7,423 nt of DNA from an uncultured Paracoccaceae bacterium. Lineage in GTDB: Bacteria > Pseudomonadota > Alphaproteobacteria > Rhodobacterales > Rhodobacteraceae. The notes under the pieces were generated by a model. The model was given only the letters and a program-made list of their open reading frames with translations, searched no databases and was not told the DNA's origin. The position numbers were made by a program, and so were the translations under genes. Positions 6,601-7,423 of this stretch are shown here, in pieces. Every line of letters begins with the position of its first letter. The stretch's first letter is position 1. Location: assembly GCA_938038825.1 (NCBI GenBank), contig CALHST010000135.1, positions 1-7,423 on the forward strand, in the 5' to 3' direction.

Positions 6601-7423
6601 GTCGTCACCCTGTCGCCGGGAGAGACGCAAATACCTGTGACCGTAACCGAAGACTGGGGCAGCGGCGCTTACGTCATGGCATCTGTATTGCGTCCCGTTG
6701 GCGAGGATGATCCGGCCCCAACACGGGCGCTGGGCGTGGCCCATGCCCGCGTGATCCCTGGTGACAAAGCGCTGCAGGTCACCGTGAACAGCGCGGAAAT
6801 GACCGACGGCCAAAGCGGCAACATTGAAGTCACGGTGACGGTATCCGGCACGGGGCCACGCTTTGTGACTTTGGCGGCAGTAGATGTGGGGATTCAGAAC
6901 CTGACAGCCCACAATGCCCCGGATCCCGCAGATCATTACTTTGGACAACGCCGATTGGGTGTGTCTTTGCGCGATCTCTACGGGCGTTTGATCGATGGCC
7001 AATCCGGTGCGCTTGGCCAAGTGCGCTCGGGTGGTGATGCAGGGGCCCGTCTGGCCATGCAATCGCCGCCCCCAACCGAAGCCCCCATGGTCTTTTTCTC
7101 GGGCCTCATTCCTGTTGGTCCTGATGGCCGCGCCCAAATCTCTGTCCCAAAGCCCGCGTTCAACGGCACCATCCGCTTGGACGCCATCGCCTGGAGCGAG
7201 ACCGCCATCGGCAACGCAAGTTCCGAAGTTGTTGCCCGCGATCCAGTTGTTCTTTCGGCGTCCTTGCCGCGTTTTATGGCCCCGGGGGATAGGTCCCGCC
7301 TGCTTTTGGAATTTGTGCATGTCGAAGGACCAAATGCGGCAATGCCGCTTGCGATTCGTGCCGATGGGGTGACCTTGACGGACGCCCCTGTGTCGGTGGA
7401 TATCCAAGACCAATCCAAAACCA
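3643..7423 (+). CDS. Alpha-2-macroglobulin family protein with N-terminal PAN domain (5' part, runs off window)
   Basis: The first 1260 residues of a large periplasmic protease-trap protein are present. Order: signal peptide (1-19, basic MR then a hydrophobic run, likely cut near SVMG/Q); PAN-like domain (about 28-98) with C53, C57, C63 and C75; a helical segment (about 108-265); MG1 (about 268-360) with C287 and C322, a likely disulfide; MG2 (about 366-490); bMG3 (about 491-590, SDLGLTSMQGTKGLHVAV); MG4 (about 593-688) beginning with the hallmark TDRGAYRPGE; MG5 (about 689-820); bMG6 (824-935) with a Trp/Tyr-rich stretch; a bait-region-associated domain (943-1080, starting PDRLQVGLDRQDYGVGD); VDVGIQNLT (1080-1088); a loose segment (about 1118-1147); and the start of the next MG domain (FFSGL, LDAIAWSE, RDPVV, LPRFMAPGD). 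The thioester CxEQ motif is not in the window and would lie further right. Full-length relatives have roughly 1700-1900 residues. No lipobox cysteine is seen, unlike E. coli YfhM. Domain borders are estimates. A pbpC gene commonly follows such genes. Confidence 0.93.
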   Translation, partial: MRALVCCLIMLCATSVMGQGTDPIASHRYVYNPDTDFPGGDISALFDTTQEACARACTADSSCQAFTFNQRSNACFPKRGVGEKSPFGGALSAQKVTLDSGTRNRAADRRAALPFLTEQDIKAAKALVDVVSLRFPAGAQSEADLTGALTSALSQGQIANARLWAGFLAALSDGAEAWAQYGALGLRLPDSTPSRTVRQARNDAVPASINAVLRAPNDAVEASALTQLAQALEANGRGRDMIPALRRAFALTNRQDIKDQLDDAIGKYGFRIMDHQVDSNSATPRICVTFSEVLAQKRVDYDIYTRTSAQGLVTQADGSQLCIDGVQHGETYTMTFRSGLPAASGETLARDTDLRVYVRDRAPSVRFPGRAYVLPRTAGAALPIETVNVDAVTLQLREVSDRNLLRALQDDYFGRPLSQYQDDIFARDIAEEIWTGSATVQNGLNQDLITRLPLDQMLQGRAPGIYALTARIQGADPGSDAGATQWFVHSDLGLTSMQGTKGLHVAVRGLTDARAKPGVTVSLISKANAVLAKSQTDATGFAQFAAGAVRGRGAAAPALILAESADDVVFLPLTGPAFDLADRGVAGRTAPGPIDAFLATDRGAYRPGEVVGVTALLRDDLATALTGLPLVAVLRRPDGAEYSRMTAQQSAAGGHVFQLPIGQDVPRGTWRLDMLLGDETPLASQTLLVEDFLPERLDLDLSLPDSPIALSGQTTLQIQSDYLFGAPAADLPVEVEARLRPTRTMSDWPGFQFGRHDIATRQRVSIAPPARTDAKGSAAVPLTFPKMDVTSNPLHATILARVSEGSGRPVERTLTRPIQPQSSLIGVKPGFEDFVPSGSNAQFDVIVLGPDGLAQPAQISWRLNRVETRYQWYQLYGNWNWEPSTRRTRIASGTVAVGNTAAQIEAAVPEWGEYELVLETPDAETSAAFFVGWYGTGDASQTPDRLQVGLDRQDYGVGDTAQVRITAPAGGTALLSVLASDVIHREVVTLSPGETQIPVTVTEDWGSGAYVMASVLRPVGEDDPAPTRALGVAHARVIPGDKALQVTVNSAEMTDGQSGNIEVTVTVSGTGPRFVTLAAVDVGIQNLTAHNAPDPADHYFGQRRLGVSLRDLYGRLIDGQSGALGQVRSGGDAGARLAMQSPPPTEAPMVFFSGLIPVGPDGRAQISVPKPAFNGTIRLDAIAWSETAIGNASSEVVARDPVVLSASLPRFMAPGDRSRLLLEFVHVEGPNAAMPLAIRADGVTLTDAPVSVDIQDQSKT
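3724..3936 (+). other. PAN/apple-like domain coding region
   Basis: Residues 28-98 contain C53, C57, C63 and C75 in the arrangement C-x3-C-x5-C-x11-C, with EACARACTADSSCQAFTF as the core. This matches the PAN_4 pattern found at the front of many alphaproteobacterial macroglobulins. PAN domains bind proteins or glycans, so it may dock the trap on an envelope partner; that role is inferred. Confidence 0.7.

Noticed and set aside
6580..7413. 277-codon open frame on the minus strand
   Set aside because: It lies wholly opposite strongly recognisable macroglobulin domains. The translation is low in recognisable motifs and rich in His, Arg and Gly, as expected of an antisense shadow.

Overview
The window looks like ordinary chromosomal DNA of an alphaproteobacterium, most likely a marine member of the Rhodobacterales (Roseobacter type). 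This rests on recall of family resemblance: the N-terminal coiled coil of the hybrid kinase, the PAN-plus-macroglobulin architecture of the third gene, and a moderate GC content with few intergenic bases. No search could be run, so the genus is open.

Layout: (1) bases 1-37 are a short leader. (2) 38-808, plus strand, encodes a full-length YaaA-family protein, linked in E. coli to limiting intracellular iron damage under peroxide stress. (3) 809-3511, minus strand, encodes a cytoplasmic hybrid sensor histidine kinase of about 900 residues: coiled coil, PAS, HisKA, HATPase, degenerate receiver, long acidic linker, intact receiver. Its stop codon abuts the yaaA stop codon in a single TGATCA palindrome, so the two genes converge with no bases between them. 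(4) 3512-3642 is a 131-base divergent promoter region with an AT-rich core, a plausible kinase promoter and an imperfect inverted repeat over its -35 element. (5) 3643 to the right edge, plus strand, encodes the first 1260 residues of a bacterial alpha-2-macroglobulin: signal peptide, PAN-like domain, helical segment, then macroglobulin domains up to about the point where the bait and thioester regions begin. The gene continues beyond the window.

How they fit: the macroglobulin is predicted to act in the periplasm as a protease trap protecting the envelope, and in many bacteria its gene precedes pbpC (penicillin-binding protein 1C), which would be expected to the right. The kinase is soluble and probably feeds a separate histidine phosphotransferase, because it ends after its receiver. 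Divergent transcription makes shared control of kinase and macroglobulin possible but not shown. I see no mobile element, CRISPR array, tRNA, rRNA or phage gene, and no strong sign of a wholly new system. The most unusual items are the degenerate receiver with Glu in place of the phospho-acceptor Asp, the roughly 194-residue acidic linker, the fused stop codons, and the apparently non-lipidated PAN-macroglobulin.
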